DNA of 39,154 nucleotides from Burkholderiaceae bacterium. GTDB lineage: Bacteria > Pseudomonadota > Gammaproteobacteria > Burkholderiales > Burkholderiaceae_B. The stretch covers positions 1 to 39,154 of the forward strand of contig JADZBO010000169.1 in assembly GCA_020851995.1 (NCBI GenBank), in the 5' to 3' direction. The notes beneath the pieces are model-generated. The model searched no databases, was not told where the DNA came from, and saw nothing but the letters and a program-made list of their open reading frames with translations. Of the stretch, positions 25,221-32,571 are shown piece by piece. How positions within the stretch are numbered: position 1 is the stretch's first letter; the number at the start of each line of letters is the position of its first letter. A program made the position numbers and the translations under genes.

Positions 25221-26584
25221 ACACCGTTGTGACCAAAAAACGCTGCGCGGTCTACACCCGCGTCTCGACCGACGAGCGTCTTGACCAGTCGTTTAACTCC
25301 CTCGACGCCCAGCGCGATGCGGGTCAGGCCTACATCGCCAGCCAGCGCTCCGAGGGCTGGTTGCCCGTCGCTGATGATTACAACGATGGCGGCTACTCAG
25401 GTGGCAACGTGGAACGCCCGGCGCTCAAGCGACTGATGGCCGACATCATCGCCGATCAGATCGACATCGTGGTGGTCTACAAAATCGACCGACTGACCCG
25501 AAGCCTCGTGGACTTTTCCAGACTGGTCGAGGTATTTGAGCGGCACAACGTGTCCTTCGTGTCAGTGACACAGCAATTCAACACAACCACCTCAATGGGA
25601 CGGCTCATGCTCAACGTGCTCCTGTCCTTTGCGCAGTTTGAGCGTGAGGTCACGGGCGAGCGCATCCGCGACAAGATCGCGGCCAGCAAACGCAAAGGCA
25701 TGTGGATGGGAGGCTACCCGCCGATGGGATATCTGGCCAAAAATCGCACACTGGTGATCCATGAGGAAGACGCCTGCATCATCCGAAGGATTTTCCAGCG
25801 ATTCACCGAAACCCAGTCAATCACGGACGTAGCGCGCGAGCTGTACCAGGAGGGCGTAACCACCAAGGCCATTCGGCTGAAGAACGGTGGTACGCGTAAC
25901 GGCACCCCCATGGACAAGAGATGCGTTTCCAAGATGCTGCGCAATCCGATCTACGTCGGCGAGGTACGCCACAAGGGCACGATCTTCGCAGGCCAGCACG
26001 AACCCCTCATCACCCGGGAGCTCTGGGATCGAGTCCAGACAATCCTTGCCGAGGATTCGAACGAGCGCATGGGTAAAACCCAAACGCGTCATAAGATCGA
26101 CGCTCTGTTGCGCAACCTTCTCTATGAATCGAATGGCGGTAAGTACCACATCACCTACAGCAAGAAATCGTCGGGTAAGAAATATCGCTATTACATGCCC
26201 AAGGCCGATAAGCGCTACGGCTACCGCCCCGGTGCGAAAGGACTCATCCCGGCCGACCAAATCGAGGAGGTCGTGGTCAACACGCTGATCGGTGCACTTC
26301 AGGCACCGGAAACGATCCACGCCGTCTGGCAGACGGTGTGCGCCCGCCACCCCGAAATTGACGAGCCTACCGTGGTACTGGCGATGCGCCACCTCGGGGA
26401 TGTCTGGAAGCAACTGTTCCCGGCCGAGCAAGTGCGGCTTGTATCTCTGCTGATTGAGCGCGTGCAGTTACTCTCGGACGGGGTGGACATCGTCTGGCGC
26501 GAATCGGGATGGCGCGAACTGGTGGGCGAACTGGCGCCTGGCACGATTGGCGCCGAACTTTTGGAAATGGAGGTTGATTCGTGA
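25217..26584 (+). CDS. Serine recombinase (resolvase/integrase family)
   Basis: A 455-residue recombinase. The N-terminal catalytic domain (8-160) has YTRVSTDE with nucleophile S17, then KIDRLTRSLVDF and FAQFEREVTGERIRDKIAASKRKG. The PF07508-type recombinase domain follows (about 180-290, with GVTTKAIRLKNGG and NPIYVGEVRHKG). The usual zinc-ribbon cysteine pairs are missing: the expected segment (LLRNLLYESNGGKYHITYSKK) has none. It probably mediates integration or excision of the surrounding element or a DNA inversion. It overlaps both neighbours, so it is part of one operon with DUF2924 and the next HTH gene. Confidence 0.9.
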   Translation: MNTVVTKKRCAVYTRVSTDERLDQSFNSLDAQRDAGQAYIASQRSEGWLPVADDYNDGGYSGGNVERPALKRLMADIIADQIDIVVVYKIDRLTRSLVDFSRLVEVFERHNVSFVSVTQQFNTTTSMGRLMLNVLLSFAQFEREVTGERIRDKIAASKRKGMWMGGYPPMGYLAKNRTLVIHEEDACIIRRIFQRFTETQSITDVARELYQEGVTTKAIRLKNGGTRNGTPMDKRCVSKMLRNPIYVGEVRHKGTIFAGQHEPLITRELWDRVQTILAEDSNERMGKTQTRHKIDALLRNLLYESNGGKYHITYSKKSSGKKYRYYMPKADKRYGYRPGAKGLIPADQIEEVVVNTLIGALQAPETIHAVWQTVCARHPEIDEPTVVLAMRHLGDVWKQLFPAEQVRLVSLLIERVQLLSDGVDIVWRESGWRELVGELAPGTIGAELLEMEVDS

Positions 26585-27057
26585 ATCTACCGATAAAAAT
26601 ACTGGTCACCGATGGCGCCCCCCACGCGCGCCGCCATCCCTTGGAAGGCGGGGGCGTTCGCATCACGACCTTTGTGCCCTTCCACTTCAAGAGGCGGGGA
26701 TTCAAAAAGGTGATCGTGCCGCCGACGGGTGAGAATCATCCGGTCACGTTGAGTGACTCACTCGTGATCGAGCCCGAGCAGGACCAGCCCTTGATCAAAG
26801 CGCTGGGACGTGGCTTCTACTGGCAATACCTGCTTGAAACCAGTGCGGTCGCCTCGACCACCGAGATCGCCGAGCGAGAAGGCATCCATCGCTCCACAAT
26901 CAACGAGTTTTTGCGTTTGGCCCTGCTCGCACCGGACATCGTTCAGGCAGCCTACGAGGGAAAGCTCCCCCGAACGGTGTCATTCGAAGCGCTTTTGAGA
27001 GCCAAAATCCCCTATGACTGGAAGCGCCAGCGGGAGATGATCGCCTCGCTCGGGTGA
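26581..27057 (+). CDS. Helix-turn-helix protein linked to the recombinase
   Basis: A 158-residue protein with a GTG start overlapping the recombinase stop. The C-terminal half has a ParB/KorB-like helix-turn-helix, STTEIAEREGIHRSTINEFLRLALLAPDIVQAAYEGKLP, and the N-terminal half has no recognised domain. It probably binds DNA and may guide or regulate the recombinase. Proteins of this kind often follow DUF2924-recombinase pairs; the exact role is unknown. Confidence 0.65.
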   Translation: MNLPIKILVTDGAPHARRHPLEGGGVRITTFVPFHFKRRGFKKVIVPPTGENHPVTLSDSLVIEPEQDQPLIKALGRGFYWQYLLETSAVASTTEIAEREGIHRSTINEFLRLALLAPDIVQAAYEGKLPRTVSFEALLRAKIPYDWKRQREMIASLG

Positions 27058-27100
27058 TCCGACGACAAAAAAAATGCAGAAATAGCAAAAAAAAGTTGCC

Positions 27101-27138
27101 GCTACGCCAAAAGTAGCCATTGCTACGCCAAATGTAGC
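27101..27138 (+). repeat. Two direct copies of GCTACGCCAAAxGTAGC, 21 bp apart
   Basis: GCTACGCCAAAAGTAGC (27101-27117) and GCTACGCCAAATGTAGC (27122-27138) differ by one base and start 21 bases apart, two helical turns. Each is also a short hairpin/inverted repeat (GCTAC...GTAGC). They lie in the gap between the recombinase operon and the next gene set, after an A-rich stretch. Consistent with an operator pair bound on one face of the helix; a recombinase core site is an alternative. Confidence 0.7.
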
Positions 27139-27233
27139 GCCTTCCCTGATGAAGGCGTGATTCGGCATCCTCGGTCAGTATCGGATTGACCACCAGTCAC
27201 GCCCCAGTCCCTTTTTGGGAAAGGAGCATGGCA

Positions 27234-27545
27234 ATGGCCAAATCAATGGCACCGCCAGTGGGTATTGGTGAACTGTCCGTACGCCACTCAAGCGTCCTGG
27301 CGGGCGCAACCTCACCTGAAAGACCCCTCTCGTACGCTGAACGACGCTATTTGACCGAACACGAGCTCGCCGGCCGCTGGGGAATGTCTCCCAAGACCCT
27401 GGCGCGCTGGCGCGGAATTGGCAAGGGCCCCTTCTTTGCCAAATTCTCAAAGAAGGTCGCATATCCACTTGACGGGGCGGGTGGCATTCTTGAGTACGAG
27501 CAGCGCCAACTGTACGTGTCGACCTCGTCGCGCGTGACGGCGTAG
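27234..27545 (+). CDS. Helix-turn-helix (MerR/excisionase-like) phage protein
   Basis: A 103-residue protein whose core RRYLTEHELAGRWGMSPKTLARWRGIGKGPFFAKFSKKVAYPLDGAGGILEYEQRQ is an HTH_17-type DNA-binding fold (wing with the RVxY-like VAYPL and the helix pattern L..E.A..wgvs..Tl.rWr..G.GP.f). ATG 27234 has AGGAG seven bases upstream. An ATG at 27228 in the same frame has too little spacing. It is the first gene of the long early operon and could act as excisionase or early regulator. Confidence 0.75.
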   Translation: MAKSMAPPVGIGELSVRHSSVLAGATSPERPLSYAERRYLTEHELAGRWGMSPKTLARWRGIGKGPFFAKFSKKVAYPLDGAGGILEYEQRQLYVSTSSRVTA

Positions 27546-27557
27546 GGAGAGACAGAA

Positions 27558-28043
27558 ATGAATGCCCTCTCCATTTTTCCCGCCGATATCGCGGAGATGT
27601 CCGTGCGGCAACTCGCCGCACTGCCCGACAGCCAGCTCTATGAGGTGCACACCAATCTTGATCAGGCCATCGCCTGGCTTAAGTCCGCACGTACCAAGGT
27701 CGATGCGGCGCTTGAGCAGCGTTTCGGCGACGAGGCGCTCGCGGCTTTGCGCGATGCCGGTCACGAGTTCGGCACGGTCCACCTGCGCCGTGGCGCATTG
27801 CGCTTGAGGTTTGAGCTTCCCAAGAAGGTGACCTGGGATCAAAAAACGCTCAAGACGATCGCAGAGCGGATCAGCACCTCAGGACTAAACCCCAGCGACT
27901 ACCTCGAAACCGAATTCTCGGTACCCGAGTCGCGCTACGTGCGCTGGCCAGCGGTGCTTCAGCAGCAGTTTATAGAGGCCCGCACGGTGCAGGCCGATAC
28001 GCCGTCATTTCAACTGTCGATCGATTCGGAGCACCAACCATGA
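27558..28043 (+). CDS. Hypothetical phage protein
   Basis: A 161-residue acidic, mainly helical protein: an N-terminal MSVRQLAALPDSQLYEVHTNLDQAIAWLKSARTKVDAALEQRFG helix pair and a C-terminal part with WDQKTLKTIAERISTSGLNPSDYLETEFSVPESRY. Proteins like this are common in early regions of proteobacterial prophages, but I know of no function. AGAGAGACAG precedes the ATG; it overlaps the Bro-N gene by four bases. Confidence 0.65.
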   Translation: MNALSIFPADIAEMSVRQLAALPDSQLYEVHTNLDQAIAWLKSARTKVDAALEQRFGDEALAALRDAGHEFGTVHLRRGALRLRFELPKKVTWDQKTLKTIAERISTSGLNPSDYLETEFSVPESRYVRWPAVLQQQFIEARTVQADTPSFQLSIDSEHQP

Positions 28044-28789
28044 TTGCGATCATCCCCTTTCAGTTTGAGCAACAGGTCGTGCGCATCCATCTCGATGCGG
28101 CCGGCGAACCGTGGTTCGTCGCGACCGATATTTGTGCTGCGCTCACCATCACTACCGAGCAAACCCGTCGCCTGGACGAAGACGAAAAGGGTCTGCGTAC
28201 TGTGCAGACCCCTGGCGGCCGCCAGGAAATGGTCTGCATCAGCGAGTCGGGTCTTTACAGCCTGATTCTGACCAGTCGCAAACCTGAGGCCAAGCGCTTC
28301 AAGCGTTGGGTCACGCACGAGGTCCTGCCCTCCATTCGCAAGACTGGTGCGTATGCTGCAGCCGCGCCAGCCGCAGCACTGCCCGCCGCTATGCAGGACA
28401 CCGTCGGCGCGCTCTTGTTGATCGGCGACGCGATCGCCCGCGTTCCGGGTGTGAAACACGGCATCGCGATGGTTGCCACCTTGACCGTGATTCATGAGAA
28501 CACGGGGCTGGCGCTGGACTCCTTGCGCCGGGCACTACCCCCCGCCAACGAACCACTTTGCTGCCTGAATCCCACCCAGTTAGGCGAACGCGTGGGCATG
28601 CCCGCACGTGCGATCAACAGCCGCCTTCAGGCACTTGGATTGCAGTTCAAGAACGATCGTGATGAATGGGAGCTGACCACCGCCGGCCAGCGATGGGCAG
28701 AAGCCCTGCCGTTTTCAAGGAACGGTCACTCCGGCTACCAAGTTCTCTGGAATCCGGCCGCAACCACTTTGATCCGTGAGGTGGCGTAA
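28040..28789 (+). CDS. Bro-N domain antirepressor-like protein
   Basis: A 249-residue phage protein. The Bro-N domain (1-110) is marked by FEQQVVRIHLDAAGEPWFVATDICAAL, LDEDEKGLRTVQTPGGRQEMVCISESGLYSLILTSRKPEAKRFKRWVTHEVLPSIRKTG, all textbook for the family. The C-terminal part (from about 165) looks like a winged-helix, LNPTQLGERVGMPARAINSRLQALGLQ...W.LT..GQ, similar to phage antirepressor C-termini. Such proteins bind DNA or inactivate repressors during the lytic switch. The stop and the next start overlap as TAATG. Confidence 0.88.
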   Translation: MIAIIPFQFEQQVVRIHLDAAGEPWFVATDICAALTITTEQTRRLDEDEKGLRTVQTPGGRQEMVCISESGLYSLILTSRKPEAKRFKRWVTHEVLPSIRKTGAYAAAAPAAALPAAMQDTVGALLLIGDAIARVPGVKHGIAMVATLTVIHENTGLALDSLRRALPPANEPLCCLNPTQLGERVGMPARAINSRLQALGLQFKNDRDEWELTTAGQRWAEALPFSRNGHSGYQVLWNPAATTLIREVA

Positions 28790-29613
28790 TGGCACTCCCC
28801 ATCATCTCAGCCGAAGAACGGCTCAAGGAGCGACACAGCGCCAAGGTCGCTTTGGTTGGGGCAGCAGGCGTCGGCAAAACGTCGCAAATCAGAACGCTAC
28901 CCCCAAAGTCGACGCTCTTTGTCGATCTGGAAGCTGGCGACCTGTCAGTACGCGACTGGCCAGGCGACACGGTGCGCCCGCGCACCTGGCCCGAGTTCCG
29001 GGATCTGGTTGTGTTTCTGGCAGGCCCCATGCCAACGGCCAGCGCCGAGCAGGCTTTCTCACAGGCGCATTTCGAGCACGTCTGCGCCAAGTTCGGCGAT
29101 CCGGCGCAACTGGCCAAGTACGCGTTCTATTTCGTCGATTCGCTGACCGTGCTCTCGCGCCTGTGCTTTGCCTGGTGCAAAACGCAGCCGCAGGCCTTCA
29201 GTGAAAAAACCGGCAAGCCCGATAGCCGGGGCGCCTATGGGTTGCTCGGTCAGGAAATGATCACCGCCCTCACCCACCTGCAGCACGTGCGCGACAAACA
29301 CGTCATTTACGTCGCGATTCTTGAAGAAAAACCCGACGACTTCAACCGCCGTTTCTACCAGTTGCAGCTCGAAGGCACCAAGACTGCGCTCGAACTGCCG
29401 GGCGTGCTCGACGAGGTGATCACGCTTGCCGTGCTCAAAGCCGAGGACGGCACGCCCTACCGGGCCTTTGTCACGCGCGCCGACAACCCGTTTGGCTATC
29501 CGTCCAAGGATCGCAGCGGGCGCCTAGACGCCCTCGAGGAGCCGAACCTCGGAAAACTCATCGACAAGTGTCTGGGCGCCGACATTTCGGCCACCCAGCA
29601 ACCAACTGCCTAA
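28789..29613 (+). CDS. RecA-like AAA_24 phage ATPase
   Basis: A 274-residue ATPase with Walker A GAAGVGKT (24-31), VDLEAGDLSVRDWPGD in the next strand, and Walker B-like YAFYFVDSLTVLSRL. This arrangement is the AAA_24 family (PF13479), phage Sak4-type single-strand annealing/recombination ATPases. It is followed by a likely ssDNA-binding protein and a PD-(D/E)XK nuclease, the usual set for phage recombination. Confidence 0.85.
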   Translation: MALPIISAEERLKERHSAKVALVGAAGVGKTSQIRTLPPKSTLFVDLEAGDLSVRDWPGDTVRPRTWPEFRDLVVFLAGPMPTASAEQAFSQAHFEHVCAKFGDPAQLAKYAFYFVDSLTVLSRLCFAWCKTQPQAFSEKTGKPDSRGAYGLLGQEMITALTHLQHVRDKHVIYVAILEEKPDDFNRRFYQLQLEGTKTALELPGVLDEVITLAVLKAEDGTPYRAFVTRADNPFGYPSKDRSGRLDALEEPNLGKLIDKCLGADISATQQPTA

Positions 29614-29623
29614 AGGATTGCAC

Positions 29624-30259
29624 ATGAACGCTCAAAACAACTGGAACGATTTCAATGACGCCGAAGCACAGCAAGGTGGCTTCGATCTGATCCCCCGCAG
29701 CACCATCGTACCGGTGCGCATGACCATCAAACCCGGTGGTCACGATGATGCCAGTCAGGGCTGGACGGGAGGCTATGCCTCGCAGTCCTTTGATACGGGA
29801 TCGGTCTATCTCGCCTGCGAGTTCGTTGTGACCTCGGGCCCTTTCGCCAAGCGCAAGCTGTGGTCCAACGTCGGACTGCACTCCCCCAAGGGTCCTGTCT
29901 GGAGCCAGATGGGTCGCAGTTTCATTCGCGCCGCTCTCAACAGCGCGCGCAACGTTCATCCTCAAGACAACAGCCCACAGGCAGGCGCCGCCCGGCGCAT
30001 CCACAGCTTCGCGGACCTCGATGGCCTTGAGTTCCTCGCCCGCGTCGACGTGGAAAAGGATGGCAAGGGAGAAGATCGCAACGTCGTAAAGATCGCGATC
30101 GAGCCCGACCACCCGACGTACGCCGCAATGATGGGAGTGCCCCCCAAGAGCAACTCGGGAGGTGGAAGCTCTGGCGCTCCGGCGCAAGCTGCTGCGGCCT
30201 ACGCCACACCGGCCCCGCGCCACACGCCGGCGACTGGCAAACCGTCCTGGGCCCAGTGA
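29624..30259 (+). CDS. Putative phage single-strand DNA-binding/recombination-associated protein
   Basis: A 211-residue protein. Residues 15-150 have alternating hydrophobic strands suggesting an OB-like fold (FDLIPRSTIVPVRMTIKPGG, SVYLACEFVVTSGPFAKRKLWSNVGL, FLARVDVEKDGKGEDRNVVKIAI). The last 60 residues are a flexible Gly/Ser/Ala/Pro tail ending PSWAQ, as in ssDNA-binding proteins. Similar proteins usually accompany AAA_24 ATPases in phages. A TTG start six bases upstream is possible, but AAAGGA is better spaced for ATG 29624. Confidence 0.6.
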   Translation: MNAQNNWNDFNDAEAQQGGFDLIPRSTIVPVRMTIKPGGHDDASQGWTGGYASQSFDTGSVYLACEFVVTSGPFAKRKLWSNVGLHSPKGPVWSQMGRSFIRAALNSARNVHPQDNSPQAGAARRIHSFADLDGLEFLARVDVEKDGKGEDRNVVKIAIEPDHPTYAAMMGVPPKSNSGGGSSGAPAQAAAAYATPAPRHTPATGKPSWAQ

Positions 30260-30269
30260 GGAGCGAGTC

Positions 30270-30536
30270 ATGACCCAACAACACGACAACCCCGGTTTCT
30301 ACCCGCTGTGCTTTATCAGCGCCAGCCAATACGAACGTTGGAAGCTTGCCGCCATGCGTGCAGAGCCTGGGGAGAGCGACCATTGCGCGGACTGCACGCC
30401 GGATTACAAGCTCGAAATGATCGTCGCCAATCGCTGCGCGTACCCCCGAACCGTTTTCCGTAGCGTGCACGGTGCCGATCTGGAGGGCGTGCGGCTCGAT
30501 TCGGACCTTGCGCGCCCCAAGACGACAGGAGCATGA
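30270..30536 (+). CDS. Small phage protein with Cys pair
   Basis: An 88-residue protein: N-terminal FYPLCFISASQYERWKLAAMRA, then CADCTPDYKLEMIVANRCAYP containing a CxxC and a further Cys, which may bind zinc. GAGGAGCGAG precedes ATG. Its stop overlaps the next start (ATGA). I recall similar proteins in beta- and gammaproteobacterial prophages; no function known. Confidence 0.7.
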   Translation: MTQQHDNPGFYPLCFISASQYERWKLAAMRAEPGESDHCADCTPDYKLEMIVANRCAYPRTVFRSVHGADLEGVRLDSDLARPKTTGA

Positions 30537-31036
30537 AATGCTGGATCTGCTCAAGACAGTCCCGGGGCTTGCGCCACGCCGATCTGCGGCACCGCCCCAC
30601 CGACCCCCGGCACCATCCCACCGATTGGGTGTTTTGCTCTCGGCGCTGCCAGGAGGCGTTTCACCAACTCTATGGACACTGGACGCGCGCGGTGCTGGCC
30701 GGCCAGCGGAAGGAGACCGTCATGGTTGACGCGACTGAGTTGGAAAAGGCTGCGATGCGCCTGTGCCTGAAATTCTTTGGCGAAGCCGCAAGCGAAATCG
30801 GCTTCGACAAGCCCCTCGGGGCTTACACCGAAGCCGAGGCGCTGGCGGTCATCGAAGCGATCGTGACTGCCTACGTCGAGGAGATGGCCGCGCACCACGA
30901 GCGTACTAAACACCCGCCAGTGCACATGTCGGGTACGACACCAATCAATGACCCCATCCGGGATCCAGCAAATAGCGGCACCGCGCCCATGCTTGCCGGC
31001 ATCCCGGACGATCTGCCCTGGGAGGCAAAACCATGA
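30533..31036 (+). CDS. DUF6511-like phage protein with N-terminal zinc finger
   Basis: A 167-residue protein. The N-terminal CWICSRQSRGLRHAD...WVFCSRRCQEAFH contains two Cys pairs of a treble-clef-like zinc finger, which resembles the N-terminus of DUF6511 proteins. The rest is a helical segment (ATELEKAAMRLCLKFFGEAASEIGFDKPLGAYTEAEALAVIEAIVTAYVEEM) and a flexible tail. An internal ATG at 30723 has its own AGGAG, so a short form containing only the helical part may also be made. Function unknown. Confidence 0.65.
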   Translation: MKCWICSRQSRGLRHADLRHRPTDPRHHPTDWVFCSRRCQEAFHQLYGHWTRAVLAGQRKETVMVDATELEKAAMRLCLKFFGEAASEIGFDKPLGAYTEAEALAVIEAIVTAYVEEMAAHHERTKHPPVHMSGTTPINDPIRDPANSGTAPMLAGIPDDLPWEAKP

Positions 31037-31770
31037 TGGACTTCAACTCATCGGCCAGTCTGTCTGGCCGGCTGCAGGAACTGCTTGACCGCGCCCTTGC
31101 GGCCGAGCGTGACGCGACCCCCGCACGTGACTACCTAGGCGCCTCGCGCCTTGGGGCTGCCTGCGAGCGCCAGCTTCAGTACGAATTCGTCAAGGCACCC
31201 GTCGATCACGGCAAGGGCTTTTCAGGGCGCATGCTGCGCATCTTCGAGCGAGGCCACCGAACCGAAGACATGGTGATCCGCTGGCTGCGCCTCGCAGGCT
31301 TCACGCTCAAGACCGAGGATGCCGACGGTCACCAGTTTGGCTTTTCGGTGGCCGACGGCCGCCTGCGTGGACACATCGATGGCGTGTTGACCGCCGGCCC
31401 CGAGGGGTTCACGTACCCAGCGCTTTGGGAAAATAAATGCCTGGGTTCCAAATCATGGCTCGACGTTCAGAAACACAAACTCGCTGCCTCAAAACCCGTC
31501 TATGCCGCGCAAATCGCCATCTACCAGGCGTATCTCAATCTGCACGAACATCCCGCGCTCTTCACAGCTGTGAACGCCGACACGATGGAGATCTACGCCG
31601 AGCTGATTCCGTTTGACGCGGGGCTCGCACAACGGATGTCCGATCGCGCCGCGCGCGTGATCAGTGCAACCGACGCGGGCGAGCTGCTGGCGCGATCCTT
31701 TGCCGATTCGTCGCATTTCGAGTGCAAGTTCTGCGCGTGGTCCGAACGCTGCTGGAGGCCCGCGCCATGA
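31033..31770 (+). CDS. PD-(D/E)XK nuclease with likely Fe-S cluster (Cas4/AddB-like phage exonuclease)
   Basis: A 245-residue nuclease. The core GHIDGVLTAG...ALWENKCLGSKSW gives D116, E133 and K135. Four cysteines sit as in AddB/Cas4 nucleases, one before the core (C44 in GAACERQLQYE) and three at the C-terminus (C231, C234, C240 in FECKFCAWSERCW), suggesting a 4Fe-4S staple. Q-I-A-IYQAYL is the following conserved helix. It probably resects DNA ends for the adjacent recombination proteins. The start (two adjacent ATG codons) overlaps the previous gene. Confidence 0.85.
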   Translation: MMDFNSSASLSGRLQELLDRALAAERDATPARDYLGASRLGAACERQLQYEFVKAPVDHGKGFSGRMLRIFERGHRTEDMVIRWLRLAGFTLKTEDADGHQFGFSVADGRLRGHIDGVLTAGPEGFTYPALWENKCLGSKSWLDVQKHKLAASKPVYAAQIAIYQAYLNLHEHPALFTAVNADTMEIYAELIPFDAGLAQRMSDRAARVISATDAGELLARSFADSSHFECKFCAWSERCWRPAP

Positions 31771-31979
31771 AACAACCCCTGTCACAGGCACCGGCGACCG
31801 AACCATTGCTCAACGCCCGCGAGGCCGCGCGCGCGCTCGATCTGCCGCTCTATTACTTCACCAAACCGCGCGCGCGCCGCGCAAAGCGCATCCCGCATAT
31901 CCGGATCGGACAAATGCTTCGCTTTCGCTTGTCTGCGCTCACAAACTGGTTCGACACACAGGGAGGCTCACATGGGTGA
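31767..31979 (+). CDS. Small helix-turn-helix protein
   Basis: A 70-residue protein with an HTH_17/excisionase-like pattern: LLNAREAARALDLPLYYFTKP......RIPHIRIGQMLRFRLSALTNWF. In such folds the wing carries the R-I-G-...-R-F motif. Start overlaps the nuclease stop, and its stop overlaps the next gene by eight bases. Possibly a regulator or accessory DNA-binding protein of the replication module. Confidence 0.7.
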   Translation: MKQPLSQAPATEPLLNAREAARALDLPLYYFTKPRARRAKRIPHIRIGQMLRFRLSALTNWFDTQGGSHG

Positions 31980-32571
31980 TTACCGCGTAAGGATTTCCGT
32001 GCGCAACGCAAGGTTGCTGCGCGCCATCGAAGCCGCGGGCTATCGGCCAGGCCTCGCGTTTGCTCAGGCGGTGGGCATCAACTACAACGCTGCCGTGCTG
32101 CCGTATCTGAACCTGACGCGCTCGCCGCTGAACCGCCAGGGGTTGCTGCGCGAATGTGCCTGGTCGTTATGTGACTTTCTTGGCGCCAGCCCCTCCGATC
32201 TTTGGTCCGACGAGCAGTTGCAACCGCTCGCGCGCAACTGGTCTCATGCCGATGTTGAGCTTGGGCAACTGCAGGCTCTCCTGTCTCAAGGGGCTGAGAC
32301 GAATGCGCCGGTGCGCGCTGCCAGCCGCGCGCAGGCCGGCCGTCTTCTGCAGGAAGGTATGGCCACGCTCTCGCAGCGCGAAGCGAAGGTGATTCACGGT
32401 AGGTTCTTTCACGACCACACGCTCGAGGAACTTGCCACCCAATTCGACCTTAGCAGAGAGCGGGTACGGGAAATCGAGGCGCAAGCCCTGCATAAGCTGC
32501 GCCAGGATGACTGCGTGACGCACGCACTGGCTGGGACCGCCGACATCATCGGGGGAAACGCCGATGCTTGA
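31972..32571 (+). CDS. Sigma-70 region 4-like phage regulator
   Basis: A 199-residue protein. The C-terminal part, LSQREAKVIHGRFFHDHTLEELATQFDLSRERVREIEAQALHKLR, is a near-perfect sigma-70 region 4 helix-turn-helix. The N-terminal half, with RLLRAIEAAGYRPGLAFAQAVGINYNAAVLPYLNLTRSPL...CDFLGASPSDLW, looks like an XRE-like helix-turn-helix. Regions 2 and 3 of a real sigma factor are absent, so it is more likely an activator or a bifunctional promoter-binding protein. GGAGG precedes the ATG. Its target could be the repeated CGCCAAA motif; this is inference. Confidence 0.8.
   Translation: MGDYRVRISVRNARLLRAIEAAGYRPGLAFAQAVGINYNAAVLPYLNLTRSPLNRQGLLRECAWSLCDFLGASPSDLWSDEQLQPLARNWSHADVELGQLQALLSQGAETNAPVRAASRAQAGRLLQEGMATLSQREAKVIHGRFFHDHTLEELATQFDLSRERVREIEAQALHKLRQDDCVTHALAGTADIIGGNADA

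Noticed and set aside
27101-27138. CRISPR array
   Set aside because: Only two 17-base repeats 21 bases apart with a 4-base gap; no further units and no cas genes.
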